Assembly (NCBI GenBank): GCA_019137255.1
Contig: WPDH01000076.1
Coordinates: 248,001-312,000, forward strand
Source of the DNA: Corinectria fuckeliana
Taxonomy: Eukaryota > Ascomycota > Sordariomycetes > Hypocreales > Nectriaceae
Length of the DNA stretch: 64,000 nucleotides
Direction of reading: 5' to 3'
Each line of letters opens with the position of its first letter. Positions within the stretch are counted from its first letter, which is position 1. The position numbers and the translations under genes were made by a program. The notes beneath the pieces were generated by a model. It did not search any database, was not told where the DNA came from, and saw nothing but the letters and a program-made list of their open reading frames with translations. Below, piece after piece: positions 33,351 through 43,674 of the stretch.

Positions 33351-36300
33351 AGCACAGCTCCGGGCCTTGAAGCGGGGGGGGGGTGGGCTGGCAACGTGCT
33401 ACGTGCTACGTAAGACGGCCAAACGGCCAAACGGCCTCCACTCGAGACTCCCTAGGCTGTCGAGGTGCAGATGCGCGACGACACCCGACTTCGAGAACGA
33501 AACGCTGTGGCCCAGTTTGCTGTCCGGAAACCCACACAAGCGACAGAGGCGCCGTCCCTACGGCTGATACGGAGCTCGGGCGCTGCCAACCCGCCATTGG
33601 ACGCAAGGCGAAGCGCGATACGCCAACTTGCTTTGCTTTCTATCCATGTGTCGTTTCTAGGTTCTTGTCGGCAGCCAACGATATTAACATTATAGTACCT
33701 ACTAGTCTGCTGCCACTCCGTGCTTGGAGATTCACAGCTCCCTGCCGCCATCAACGTGCGCCGGGGGGATGCACACACAATCACACCTTGTCCAGCCTCC
33801 CGGACTGTCCTCAACTCCAACAGGCCAGCTGGTCCTGGGGACCGTGATGGTGGTCGTCGAAATGAGCCCCCATGCGGATATCCATCCCGTCACTATAGAT
33901 CTTGTCTGCCAGTGGAGCGACGTTGGTCTGCTTCGTGCACGCACTGCACGTTGAATCTAGCATCACCCCCCTGAACCAGCCGAACGGTTCTTTTACCAGA
34001 CGCGGCCGTCGGTTCCCAGAACTCCCACATCCCATCGCCATGACTGCGCTCCGTCAACCGATGCGTACCACATCGACTCTCCCTAGTTGCCCAAGGCGTC
34101 CAATGGTCAACGCCGGGGCGAGGGGGCCGCCCAGCACCTTGTTTCGTCCACGTGCCACTATCACGTATGATCTTTCATGCCGTGTCAGTCACGGTTGCCG
34201 GACCAAGCCACGCCAGCGCAGGCTTGAGTCTGGCTGTATCGACCCGTTAATCTCCATTCCAGCCCAGTCTTGCGCACCTTGTTGAGATGCCCTCGCCAAA
34301 GGTCACCTCCATGGACCGTGTGACGTCTCACAAGCCGCAAAACTTTATACTTGCCCGGTTGGGCCAACGATCCGTGAGTCGCTGCCCATTGCTCCGTCCA
34401 CGGAGTACGACGTTGGTCAGTGATACTATGTCACCGGCGTCGGCATTACCCAGTTATGGTAAACTGCCGGCAGAGCTCGGGCCCAGAAGCCTCCGTCTAG
34501 TTCATGCCGATTCTTGCGCGCTAGTCGTTTCTTGAGACATTCTAGCCGTCAATGGCTGGGGATGCCTTTCCCCATCTGCCTCCCCACATGAGGGTCTGGG
34601 TTACGCCCGAGTCCCGACAAGGTCCCATCGAAGGCACCCACATCCCGCAGCACGTTGCGTAGCCGATCCTTGGAGCTTACGTATGCCCTGTTCCACTATG
34701 ATCCCAGCTTTCTTTTGTTTTCGGCTCAACAAGCAAGCCAGATGATCCTAGCTCCGGAGCTTCTTCCGACTAATCCCCCGTCCACCAAAACTATGTACGA
34801 AGTACGCCGAGGAGGTGCTTGACAATGAAGAGCGGACGAACGCGAAGACCTCGCGCCGTGCCTAGGCAACCAACAGCAGTTTCCACATGACTTCCAGCGT
34901 GCTCTACCCTGACGCTTTGATATCACGGGACCGGCCACAACTCACACAGGCAAAGCAGTACGTGAGACGTGGGCTGAATCCAACACTAGCCTAAGATGAC
35001 GCCACTAGAACGGCTCCTAGTGTAGGTCTCATCAGGCTTCTAACTAGCGGCCAGAGTTAGCACTTTTATTGGTTACTCTGCTTTCGAGTGGACGAGCCCA
35101 GGACTTCTCAGTCGTTGAGTTTTCGACGATCCGTGGTGGATATTCCCTTTTCCAGCAATGCGGTCCCAACCACCCCGAGCCTAGGGATGTCAGAGACGAC
35201 GGCTTTCGGTGAGTGGGGACCAAATGCTTGATCATGTCCACTGTTAGCCACCATCCGAAGATATTTACCCATGTGCCGGGCTGTGTCCCGGTGAATACGT
35301 CAGCTCCTCTCCCATGAGGGAAAAGAAATCGTCGGGCTCGCCCTGCCCATTTACATACTCCTATTTCAGCGCGGATCATGCCCTGTCCGGACGCGGACTT
35401 GCTTCCAACACTTCCAGGGGCATGCCTACAAACAAGCACCCACATTCCGCCCGTTGTGTGCTGTGCTCCTCATGCACCAAGCCTTTATCCTGTTTCCATG
35501 GTCGAGTCCAGGGAGGCGATGCTCTCAGTTCGCTATCCCCCATATTGACCAGAACTAGTAGCGTTGCGAGTGCCTGTTACGAACGCGATCTTATTCGGAG
35601 GTCGGGGAACCGGCAACACGGTTCTTACTTTCAGTACTTCGTACGGCCGCCGGTTATGACAACACGTAGACTACTACGGTACATCAGTTAGCTAGGGTTT
35701 ATGGGTAAATATTGACAGGTAGGGACGGCAAGGAGCCATGCTACTCAGATGTCGTGAATCTTCCTGCGCGGCTGCTACCGACCACGGGAACACTTCCGAT
35801 TCGCACTGGTGCAGGTAGGCGAATCAGTCATAAGGTTAATGCGTATCTACAAGAAAGCTAAGACTGGTCAAGCTAAAGGGTAGGTAACCTAGCTACAGCA
35901 CTCGGGCGTGTACCTACTTCTGCGTGCGTTGGTACATCCAGGCCATGGGACTTGTGGGGGGTGATAACTATGAACCGAGGTTCTCCGGTGGCTGTTTCTC
36001 CCTCTACGAATACTCCGTTTGTACGAAGTATGTAGGTACTGTACAATGTCAACAAGGCCCCCAATCCCACCTCAACTGATCTCTGAGCTCTAGGTTCCAT
36101 GCCCATGTTCAGGAGTCGTGCAGCAATAGACTTAGCGGCGGGCCAGGCAATCCTACCCCAGTACATGGTTGCATGGCAGTATTGATTATCGTTTGGTTGC
36201 CAGTTCTCCTGAGCAGGGCGCCTTTTGCGCAGCGCTTTTGCCATCTAATCGCCCTGGGTTTTGGGTTGTGCGCTGACAGTACGAACAGTGTTGGAGGAGG

Positions 36301-36378
36301 CGATTAATCACTGACCAAGTCCAGTCCCAGATCTATTTTGGGCTTTAAGGTCCAGCCATCCGAAGAGCAGATCCTAGC

Positions 36379-36627
36379 TTGCGTCTCCTCTTGGATGACT
36401 TGCATCGGGCGCAGTGCCCCCGTTTTCAGCAGCTCTGGCTACCCGGGGAACACTATGTAGTTGCCACAAACCCAGCCGCCACGAGACTCATCTTGGATCA
36501 CCGCAAATTTCATTCGGTAGCGACTGAGATGGAGGCCCGGGCGGCTCCTCTAGATATCGCGCGCCAATACGTACAAGGGGTCTACACGCTACAGATCAAC
36601 GGAGAGTCCCTTGTCGAAGCCAGCTGA
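36379..36627 (+). pseudogene. Possible cytochrome P450 fragment
   Basis: A frame of 82 codons includes LWLPGEHYVVATNPAATRLI followed by LDHRKFHSVATEMEARA, reminiscent of the N-terminal beta-1 region of fungal P450s, where a polar strand is followed by 'dP...vlldh...F'. No membrane anchor precedes it, and no I-helix, ExxR or Cys heme loop follows. The frame continues sensibly for a few codons past the TGA. At best a relic; the resemblance is weak and could be chance. Confidence 0.15.
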
Positions 36628-37821
36628 AAGGGATTCATCAAGTCTCTAGGCCAAGAGGAAACGGAGGCTTGGAGCGGCGGAGACCGGCATACATAGTACA
36701 AGCGAGGGGAGGACGGGACCAAGGAAGGCAAGCTCGGAGACGAGTCCTTGCAATCTTGTCGTGCCATTGGGCTCTCTCTTCCTTGTCCTGGATGTGGATA
36801 ACCATGTATGGAGAAGTGGGTGTGGATAGGGGACCAGCCATTCATCTGCCGCGTCTGCGGCACCCGCAGGCCCGTCTACCTCCGTCCGATGTCTACGGCG
36901 GCCGGGCGACTGTACCGGGGAGTGTTTACCTGGGCAAGCTTGGGGCGTCGTTGCTTTTTGCTCCCTGAGATCCCTGGCCGGCCGTCGGCACGGCGTAGGA
37001 CGATAAGACGTGATGGCACGGGACAAGGCGCTAGTCGAGTCTTGCCCCGGTCGACGACGCAAGCCTCTCTGAAGACTCGGAGGCACGACGCCCTCGATAC
37101 TTGCCAAACATCGACTAGGCCGAGGCTAGACGCCAGAGGTAAGCGCTGACTGTGTCGATCAGCCGGAGGAGATTTCTCGAGGGAAAATGTCGGTCCTTGG
37201 GGCAAGTCGACTTCTGCTTCGTCCCGCCCGTCAGTCCGTTCCTGTGGGCTGACAGGACCGACCCGGCATGCGCCACATATCTGGGGCGGGACGGACGGGC
37301 GTATTATGTACGGGGGGTTGGGGGAGGGATATTTTATCATCTAATTAATTAGCACTCAAGGCAAAGCACGCGACACCCGTACATGGCCAACGCCCAGGGC
37401 TTGGGTTAGTTGAAGCTATTTACAGTCTAGCAAGCCGAGGCAGTACGACTCAGCTGCACGACTCAGCACCAAGCGGTGCCCTCGCACACAAATCATCAGT
37501 TATGCGAAAACGGCCCGTCGAAGCCGACTGCACCGCTTGTCGCCCAGCTCCGGGGCTCGACGGACGGAAGCCCCCGACGCCGGGCCTGGCAATCGGTCCG
37601 CGAGGGGACAAATTCCGACCAAAACTTGCCGTGTGGGTTGCTCGAGCACGTGTGGGAAAGAGGTCAAGTTGATGCGATAAACAAGAGTCTCAACCAACGC
37701 TCATCGAGGGGTTCTGGGGTTTCTTTTTTCTTTTTTCTATTTCCAGCCCCCTCCCCGACTAGAATCTGTTTCATCCAGAGTTTCAAGTGAAGCTCCTCCA
37801 CCCCCCGCGCCAGACGAGACC

Positions 37822-38895
37822 ATGTGCAAATCTCATCTCCACGACTTCATCGCCGAGCTCCCCAAGGTCGAGCAGCACCTCCACATCGAGGGCACCCTCG
37901 AGCCGGAGCTGCTCTTCAGCCTCGCCGCCAAGAACGCCGTCGCCCTCCCCGACGACCCCGTCTACGCCTCCCCCGAGACGCTCCGCGCGCGCTACCGGCG
38001 CTTCACCTGCCTCGATGACTTCCTGCACTACTACTACCTGGGCATGAGCGTGCTCGTCACCGCGTCCGACTACGAGACGCTCGCCTGGGCCTACTTCCAA
38101 AAGGCCGCCCGCGACAAGGTCCGCCACGCCGAGGTCTTCTTCGACCCCCAGGCGCACACGGCGCGCGGCGTCAGCTACGACACCGTCGTCGCCGGGCTCG
38201 CGGCGGCCAAGCGGCGTGCGCAGGCCGAGCTCGGCATCACCGTCGAGTTCATCGTCTGCATCCTGCGCCACCTCCCGCTGCCCGAGTCGCACGCCCTCGT
38301 CGACACCGTGCTGGACCGCGGCCACCTGACCGACGGCACCCTCGCAGGCTTCGGCATGGTCTCGAGCGAGAAGCCCTTCCCGCCCGAGCTCTTCGCCGCC
38401 ATCTACGCCCGCGTCGCCGCCACCGGCACGCGCCTCACCACGCACGCCGGCGAGGAGGCGCCCGCGTCCTTCATCACCGCCTCGCTCGAGCACCTCGGTG
38501 TCTCGCGCATCGACCACGGGCTCGCCGCCGCCCAGGACCCGGCGCTGCTGGCCTCGCTCGCCGAGAACCGCACGCTGCTGACGCTGTGCCCGTGGTCCAA
38601 CGTCGCGCTGCGCAACATCCCGCGCCTCGAGGACGCCCCCGTGCGCGCCTTCCTCGACGCCGGCGTGCGCTTCAGCATCAACAGCGACGACCCGGCCTAC
38701 TTCGGCGCCTACGTCGGAGACGTCTACTGCCGCGTGCAGGACACCTTTGGCCTGTCCGTCGCCGACTGGGACTGGATCGTCCGCGGCGCCGTCGAGGAGA
38801 GCTGGTGCTCCGAGGAGCGCAAGGCCGAGATCCTGGCGGAGCTGGACAAGGTGGTGGGCGAGTTTCGGCCTAAGGCGACGGAGGCGACGGGTTGA
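37822..38895 (+). CDS. aah1: Adenine deaminase
   Basis: Zinc hydrolase converting adenine to hypoxanthine in purine salvage. Intronless, 357 aa, the normal AAH1 size. Zinc and catalytic motifs are complete: VEQHLHIEGTLEPELLF (H19, H21), THAGEE (H208, catalytic E211), RIDHG (H232) and NSDDPAYFG (D289/D290). The short adenine-type sequence without adenosine-deaminase extensions favours adenine over adenosine as substrate. Codons end almost always in G or C, more so than in most neighbours. An antisense frame spans the whole gene, which follows from that bias. It converges on ufd2 with 362 bp between stops. Confidence 0.93.
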   Translation: MCKSHLHDFIAELPKVEQHLHIEGTLEPELLFSLAAKNAVALPDDPVYASPETLRARYRRFTCLDDFLHYYYLGMSVLVTASDYETLAWAYFQKAARDKVRHAEVFFDPQAHTARGVSYDTVVAGLAAAKRRAQAELGITVEFIVCILRHLPLPESHALVDTVLDRGHLTDGTLAGFGMVSSEKPFPPELFAAIYARVAATGTRLTTHAGEEAPASFITASLEHLGVSRIDHGLAAAQDPALLASLAENRTLLTLCPWSNVALRNIPRLEDAPVRAFLDAGVRFSINSDDPAYFGAYVGDVYCRVQDTFGLSVADWDWIVRGAVEESWCSEERKAEILAELDKVVGEFRPKATEATG

Positions 38896-39257
38896 GGATA
38901 TAAAAGGAAAAAAAAGACGAGGCATGATGGGATACGGAAGCACAAAATTCGTCACGGTCTATGGAGATACCCCAAATCGAAGTGCAAGGAAGCTTTGCCT
39001 ATGAGCGTAGATGACATAACCAGTCATGATCTGTTGTATAGAACTCAAAGCCCCTTAAAACCACCCCTAGACCGGAACCTGTCTGCTCGCAGGTCTCGCC
39101 TTGCCATCCATAACCATCCGTATCCGCGTATTATCTCCTTCAAAGGAAAAAAAAAAGTCATCATAATAAGCCAAGCAATACGAGGCCCTCATAATGTCTC
39201 TCATCACAGAATTATCACTCCTAAGCTACACGTCCGACAAAAAACAGTCCGTGGCAC
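38896..39257. other. Convergent intergenic region
   Basis: 3' UTRs of adenine deaminase (+) and ufd2 (-). Two poly-A runs (about 38909 and 39147). No ORF of interest. Confidence 0.5.
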
Positions 39258-42200
39258 TCAGCCTTCTGTGGTATCCATAAGCTCCCCCTTCAGCTTATCC
39301 TTGGCAGCCTGCACCCGCCCTTCGCGCCACTTGTCAATCTTCTCCTTGAGTTCCACTTGAGGGATGGCGTCGTTGATGGTCATGGGCTGTCGGGTGAACG
39401 GGTCCTTGGGGTCGCTGAGGAGGTGTTGCACGATGGTGGAGCGATCGACGACGTGTCTGCTGGGCAGGAGAACAGGGTCCTTCATGAGGTCGCCCATGAT
39501 GGGGTCCTCGAACTCGGCCGGGATGTCGCCAAGGTCCAACTCGGCCTGGTCGAACAAAAGTTTCGCATCAACAAACTTGACCTTGAGTTTGTCCCATCGG
39601 CCAATCTCCGTCGCGTCCTTCTGGTGCTTCGAGGTGAGAATTCGAGAGACGCGCTCTAGGACCTCGGGCTTGTAAGAGCGCCCATCAGCGGCAACTGCCT
39701 CAATAAAGACCGCCGAGTTCTCGAGGTTGAGATAGATGTCGACAATATCCGAGATCAGCTGGATAGGCCGGAAGTGGTACTTGTCTTTATTAGCGACACT
39801 AAGTTCCGCGGCCGCCTTCTTGCCTGCGAGGGTCTCAAGGTTGTAGTTCAGCATGCTGGCGAGACGAGAGACGATTTCCGGCATCGTAAAGGCCTCGCTC
39901 ATGGCATCTGTGAAGAGCTTCATCATCTCCAGCGTCTCGTTGGCCAGCTGCATGAATGAGGTAGCCTGGTTGGCAAAGGCCTGGTGCTCCTCTTCTTTCT
40001 TTTGACGATCCTCTGCTGACAGTGATGGGTTCTCAAGATCCCTCTCAAGAGCCCGAATCTTGGGGAACTTTGACAGTGCTTCGTCCAAGACATAAGTGGC
40101 GTCGTTCAGTAACATGTTGACGAACTGGACAAAGAACTGCTTGTTGACCCTAATTCTTATTAGCAGACCATTCCGCACAGCTCCGTCACCACTAGCACTC
40201 ACTTGCTCTCCTGTGTCAATTGTCTCTTATAATGGTCGTTGATCCAAACACATTTGATGACTTGGAAAATCTCGTATCGAATGTTGAACTTGTCATAGAA
40301 CGCCGAATCGGCACCGGTTGACTCGCACTCGATGTAAAACTTCATCAGCGCGTGTAGCAGGCGTTCGTTAGCGAACTTGGAGGAGATGAGCTGATCGCCA
40401 AGCACTCCCCGCTTGAGATGCATGAACGGCCATGTTGCTGAAAAGAGCAACGATACCAAGGACGACTTGAGATAAGGGTTCTTGATGTACTCGGATGATT
40501 CGAGGAAGGTGATGCAAAGCGCAATCATCTCGTCGCCGACGGCACTGGGAAGGATGTTGGCGAGGAATCTGTCTGTTTGTCAGCAATCTCGATGTCTTGG
40601 CCCGGCACATATCAGGGTGAACCAACCTGAAAATGAACTTGAAGTTATCGACGATGTTCTGCAGAGCATACTCGGGCAAACATGAGAAAGCGTCTAGCTT
40701 CTCCTCGGGCAGGGGGAGCCTGGTCAGATTAGCGACGGTTGTTGATATCCTAAAGGCCAACATACTTGATCTCCCTTGACTCAAGGCCAGGGATATACTT
40801 GGACCGAGTCGCAAGACGAAGCAGCCAGACAGCCACGTATCGCATAAACCTCAGAGAGGTGCTCTGCATCCGCTCGTCCAGGAGAACGCCTTCGATAGCA
40901 TACTTCATGGCAATGGTCCTCTCGAGGGCATTGTTGTGTCGCTTCAGGGTCTCTTCCAGAAGCCGCAGTTGGTGAGGGACGTTGACAATCTTGGGACGCT
41001 CCGCCTCCATGGCCATGACGTGCTTCTCCAAGTACTTAATGTCTCGGTCCAAGCTCTTCAACTGGGAATTGCATGCTTCGCTCCCGTAATGATGGGCAGC
41101 CAACGCCAAAAAGAAGGCCTCCGAGATGAAGTTTGACTCGCCAGGTAGTGTCTTAGAGTAGTATTCGTCTGAGTACGCCTGGTCGGCGTTCAACTTCGTC
41201 TCATCCTTGATATCTACTCGCGGATGTTTCCGGAAGTAGTTGTCGTCGATCTTGTCCACCTTGCTGAAGTCGTTATCCATGAAAGGTTCGCAGAATCGAT
41301 CCAGGATTGTTGTCACGTTCATCATGAAGCCGTTGGTAGAAACTTCTCGGGGTTCGACGTGCAGAGCTCTCCGCTTGTGGTTTTTGTTCATGACATAGGC
41401 AAACCATTCAAGCGTGCGACTTCGCGTATCCGGGCCGGCCCGAATGAAGGCGTTGACGATCGCAAAGAGGTCGTCCTGATGGGTTCGAAGCACCATGCGT
41501 AAGGCATCTTGCGCATTGCGGGTTCTGGCCTTATCTATCGTCCGGGCCCCAGGGAAGAAACTCTTAATTACTTCAGGTTGCAAAGGCGAGATTCGGAAGA
41601 ATGGGCCAAGAATAGTATGTTTCTCAATCCCGGAGGCAGGTAGTGCCGTCTTGAAGTTTGGATGTTTTGCCAGATTGGCAATCAGAGTAGGGAACCGTGT
41701 GTAAGTTAACAGGGCCTACATGGACTTGTCAGATCTCTCCGTTTGTTTGGTGGGGCACAGATATGTACCTGGATGTATGGCTTGTAGTCGTCGTCCATGG
41801 ACAGGCTGCCCAACTTTGCGCTGATCTGAACCATGGATTTGCTGAATATCTCAGGGAATGCCTCGTCTTCATCGAAGCGCTTGATGGCTTCACGGAAGAA
41901 TTCGAAGCAAAGGCCATCATCGCTCTGTACACCCATCATGATGTATGGCATGAGACTGTCATGCCTCGCACTGGGCTCGCGGCTGCACAATGATTAGGCA
42001 AATTCCCACATATTGACTATCATACTCACCCATATAGGCCTGGCATTGTGACGGAGAAGAGGCAATTGCTCATGCACAATCGCTTCGCCTCTTCATGCAG
42101 CACGAACCGGGGTCCCTCTGCCCACTTGGTTGTTGTCGCTGCCTTGATGACCCGTTTCCAGCAGGGCAAGAGATAAAGCATGAGAGGCTTGTGTCGAGGC

Positions 42201-42871
42201 CAAAGACTGAGGGCCTCCATAATGGCCTGGTCCAGCGACTTCACGGACAGCTTCAAAGAATCCCCCGATTCGTTAAGCTCCTCGTTCAGGTTAGGCAGGA
42301 AGACCAGCCGGTTGCCATGGTCATCTGTCATGTGGTGAGGGTCCACAGAGATGCGGAAGATATTGGACAAGGTTCGGTTGGCATAGTCTTCGTCGGACTC
42401 GGGCTGGGCAGCGTTCGTACGCTGTGGTGGTCGGTCCGCTGAAACGGCATCGTCAATCTCAGAAGCCAGCCTCTTGCGCGAGGGACAAAAGCTACCTGTG
42501 GAGCTCGACGGCTCTGATTTGCTACTGTCCTTGACACCCAGCTTGGCGAGGGGATCGAGGCTCGAGTCGGCGGCCGGAGTGATGTTGATCTTAGGTCGCG
42601 ATGACTCTGCGGCCGGAGTGGTCTGGGGCTTGGGCGTGGAAGCGCGGGAAGGGGTCGCGGACTCGGGCTCGGAGGTCTTGGTCTCTTCAGACTTGGAGGA
42701 GGCCGGTGTTGAGGTTCCTAGCTTGGCCAGACGTCTGGCGCGGATCTGGATGCAACGTGGTTAGTATTCGAGGATGGCTGTGTCTACACATCGAAGCCGA
42801 CTTGCCTGCTCCATCTTCTCCTTGTCCGGGGCATCGCCCCCGGTCCACGATGGCTGTTCGTTGGGCTCCAT
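39258..42871 (-). CDS. ufd2: Ubiquitin conjugation factor E4 (UFD2, U-box ligase)
   Basis: E4 enzyme that extends ubiquitin chains on substrates delivered with Cdc48. Seven exons, in order 42806-42871, 42030-42745, 41769-41982, 40766-41715, 40627-40719, 40203-40568, 39258-40149; total 1,098 aa. The N-terminus has the family start IRARRLAKLG; the long Ufd2 core follows (NLAKHPNFKTALP, WFAYVMNKNHKRRALHV, YVAVWLLRLATRSKYIPGLE). The C-terminal U-box reads FEDPIMGDLMKDPVLLPSRH, then VVDRSTIVQHLLSDPKDPFT. Intron 1 begins GC, not GT (CAG/GCAAGT), a well-formed GC-AG intron; all others are GT-AG and 46-58 nt long. The size and full core make CHIP or PRP19 U-box proteins unlikely. Confidence 0.93.
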
Positions 42872-43674
42872 GATGGCGTGTATCTCCAAGTAGAACGAAG
42901 CAGTTGAGAAGAGAGGCGGCCGAAGAAAGACGCTTGAGAGAAGTGCGAGAGGAGATGAACTCGCAAGGCGACGTCGTCTATGTGGGAGGGTTTTGGGAAA
43001 GCCTAAGCCTCACGACGTCGAGCTCCGAAGGGTGGTACTAAGTAGGACCGTGGTAGTGGGGGATCCCTCCACTGAGGCTGGGGCGACGTGGGGCGGTGAG
43101 GCTGCTACGATTAGCGGGTGGCTGAACCCTGCCTGTTGGCGCTGGAGCCTGACCTAGAGGACTTTGCGGAGAGGTCTGGTGCTACCCGGCTTCAATGACG
43201 GGAGCTATTATAACGGATACGAGTGGATAATGGTGATGGAGGTGCTGGCGAGAAATCCGATGGACTTCTCAAAGATATCGGAGAAATTAGACAATTAGAC
43301 GGAGGGGACATACGGCATTGTACCCTAGGAAACTCCGCAACAAGCCTTCCTCCCACTTCCAAAATCCGCCACGGGGATCCATGGATGATGGGTGCTAAAG
43401 ACTTGTAAGCTAGCGGACACCCTCCGTGACTGCTAACCGCGTCCAGCCGCCGAACAATAACGCATGCACATGTTCGCCACGCTCCGGATAATCGGGGCGA
43501 GCAGATGCACACATTGACACACATCAAAGCATAAATTGCATTTCTTAGGTACACCATCATCACTGTTCGCAGACCCATGTACCTGCTTGAGGGTATTCCG
43601 TTTACCAGCCGAACGCCAAACAATTACAGACCCAGCTCTACCGCGAAACGAGGCAACAAAAAAACGACTTCACA
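42872..43674. other. Intergenic region, ufd2 promoter side
   Basis: Lies upstream of ufd2 and downstream of the RING gene, both on the minus strand. The 143-codon minus frame at 43192-43623 has no domain and looks like chance. Nothing else seen. Confidence 0.4.

Larger units (their letters stand above)
30389..36031. repeat. Dispersed 11-bp motif GTACTTCGTA(C/T), six copies
   Basis: Copies: 30389-30399 (+), 32804-32814 (-), 33197-33207 (+, last base T), 34795-34805 (-), 35634-35644 (+), and 36021-36031, reading GTACGAAGTAT. Each has GTAC-type arms around a TTC/GAA core. Flanking bases differ, so these are not pieces of one larger repeat. I saw only partial matches elsewhere in the window (for example near 45758 and 51932). 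Confidence 0.75.
29277..37821. other. Gene-poor island of about 8.5 kb
   Basis: No convincing gene. It starts as the upstream region of the Zn2Cys6 gene and ends as the leader of adenine deaminase. Base composition is not strikingly AT-rich, so it does not look like heavily RIP-mutated repeat. It contains dispersed copies of an 11-bp motif, a G-rich tandem repeat, a GCTAC-rich stretch, a segment open in several frames at 31.1-32.1 kb, and a weak P450-like fragment at 36.4 kb. No transposase, reverse transcriptase or terminal repeat was recognised. Confidence 0.5.

Noticed and set aside
29277..37821. Island as a RIP-mutated transposon
   Set aside because: Not AT-rich, no TpA excess apparent by eye, no terminal repeats and no recognisable transposon protein remains.
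12676..38895. Xanthine dehydrogenase and adenine deaminase as a purine gene cluster
   Set aside because: They are 21 kb apart with unrelated genes between; sharing a window is most simply coincidence.
37783..38955. 390-codon minus-strand frame over adenine deaminase
   Set aside because: It is the shadow of a strongly GC-ending codon set; the translation is Val/Gly/Glu/Arg-rich with no domain, while the plus strand has a complete deaminase.
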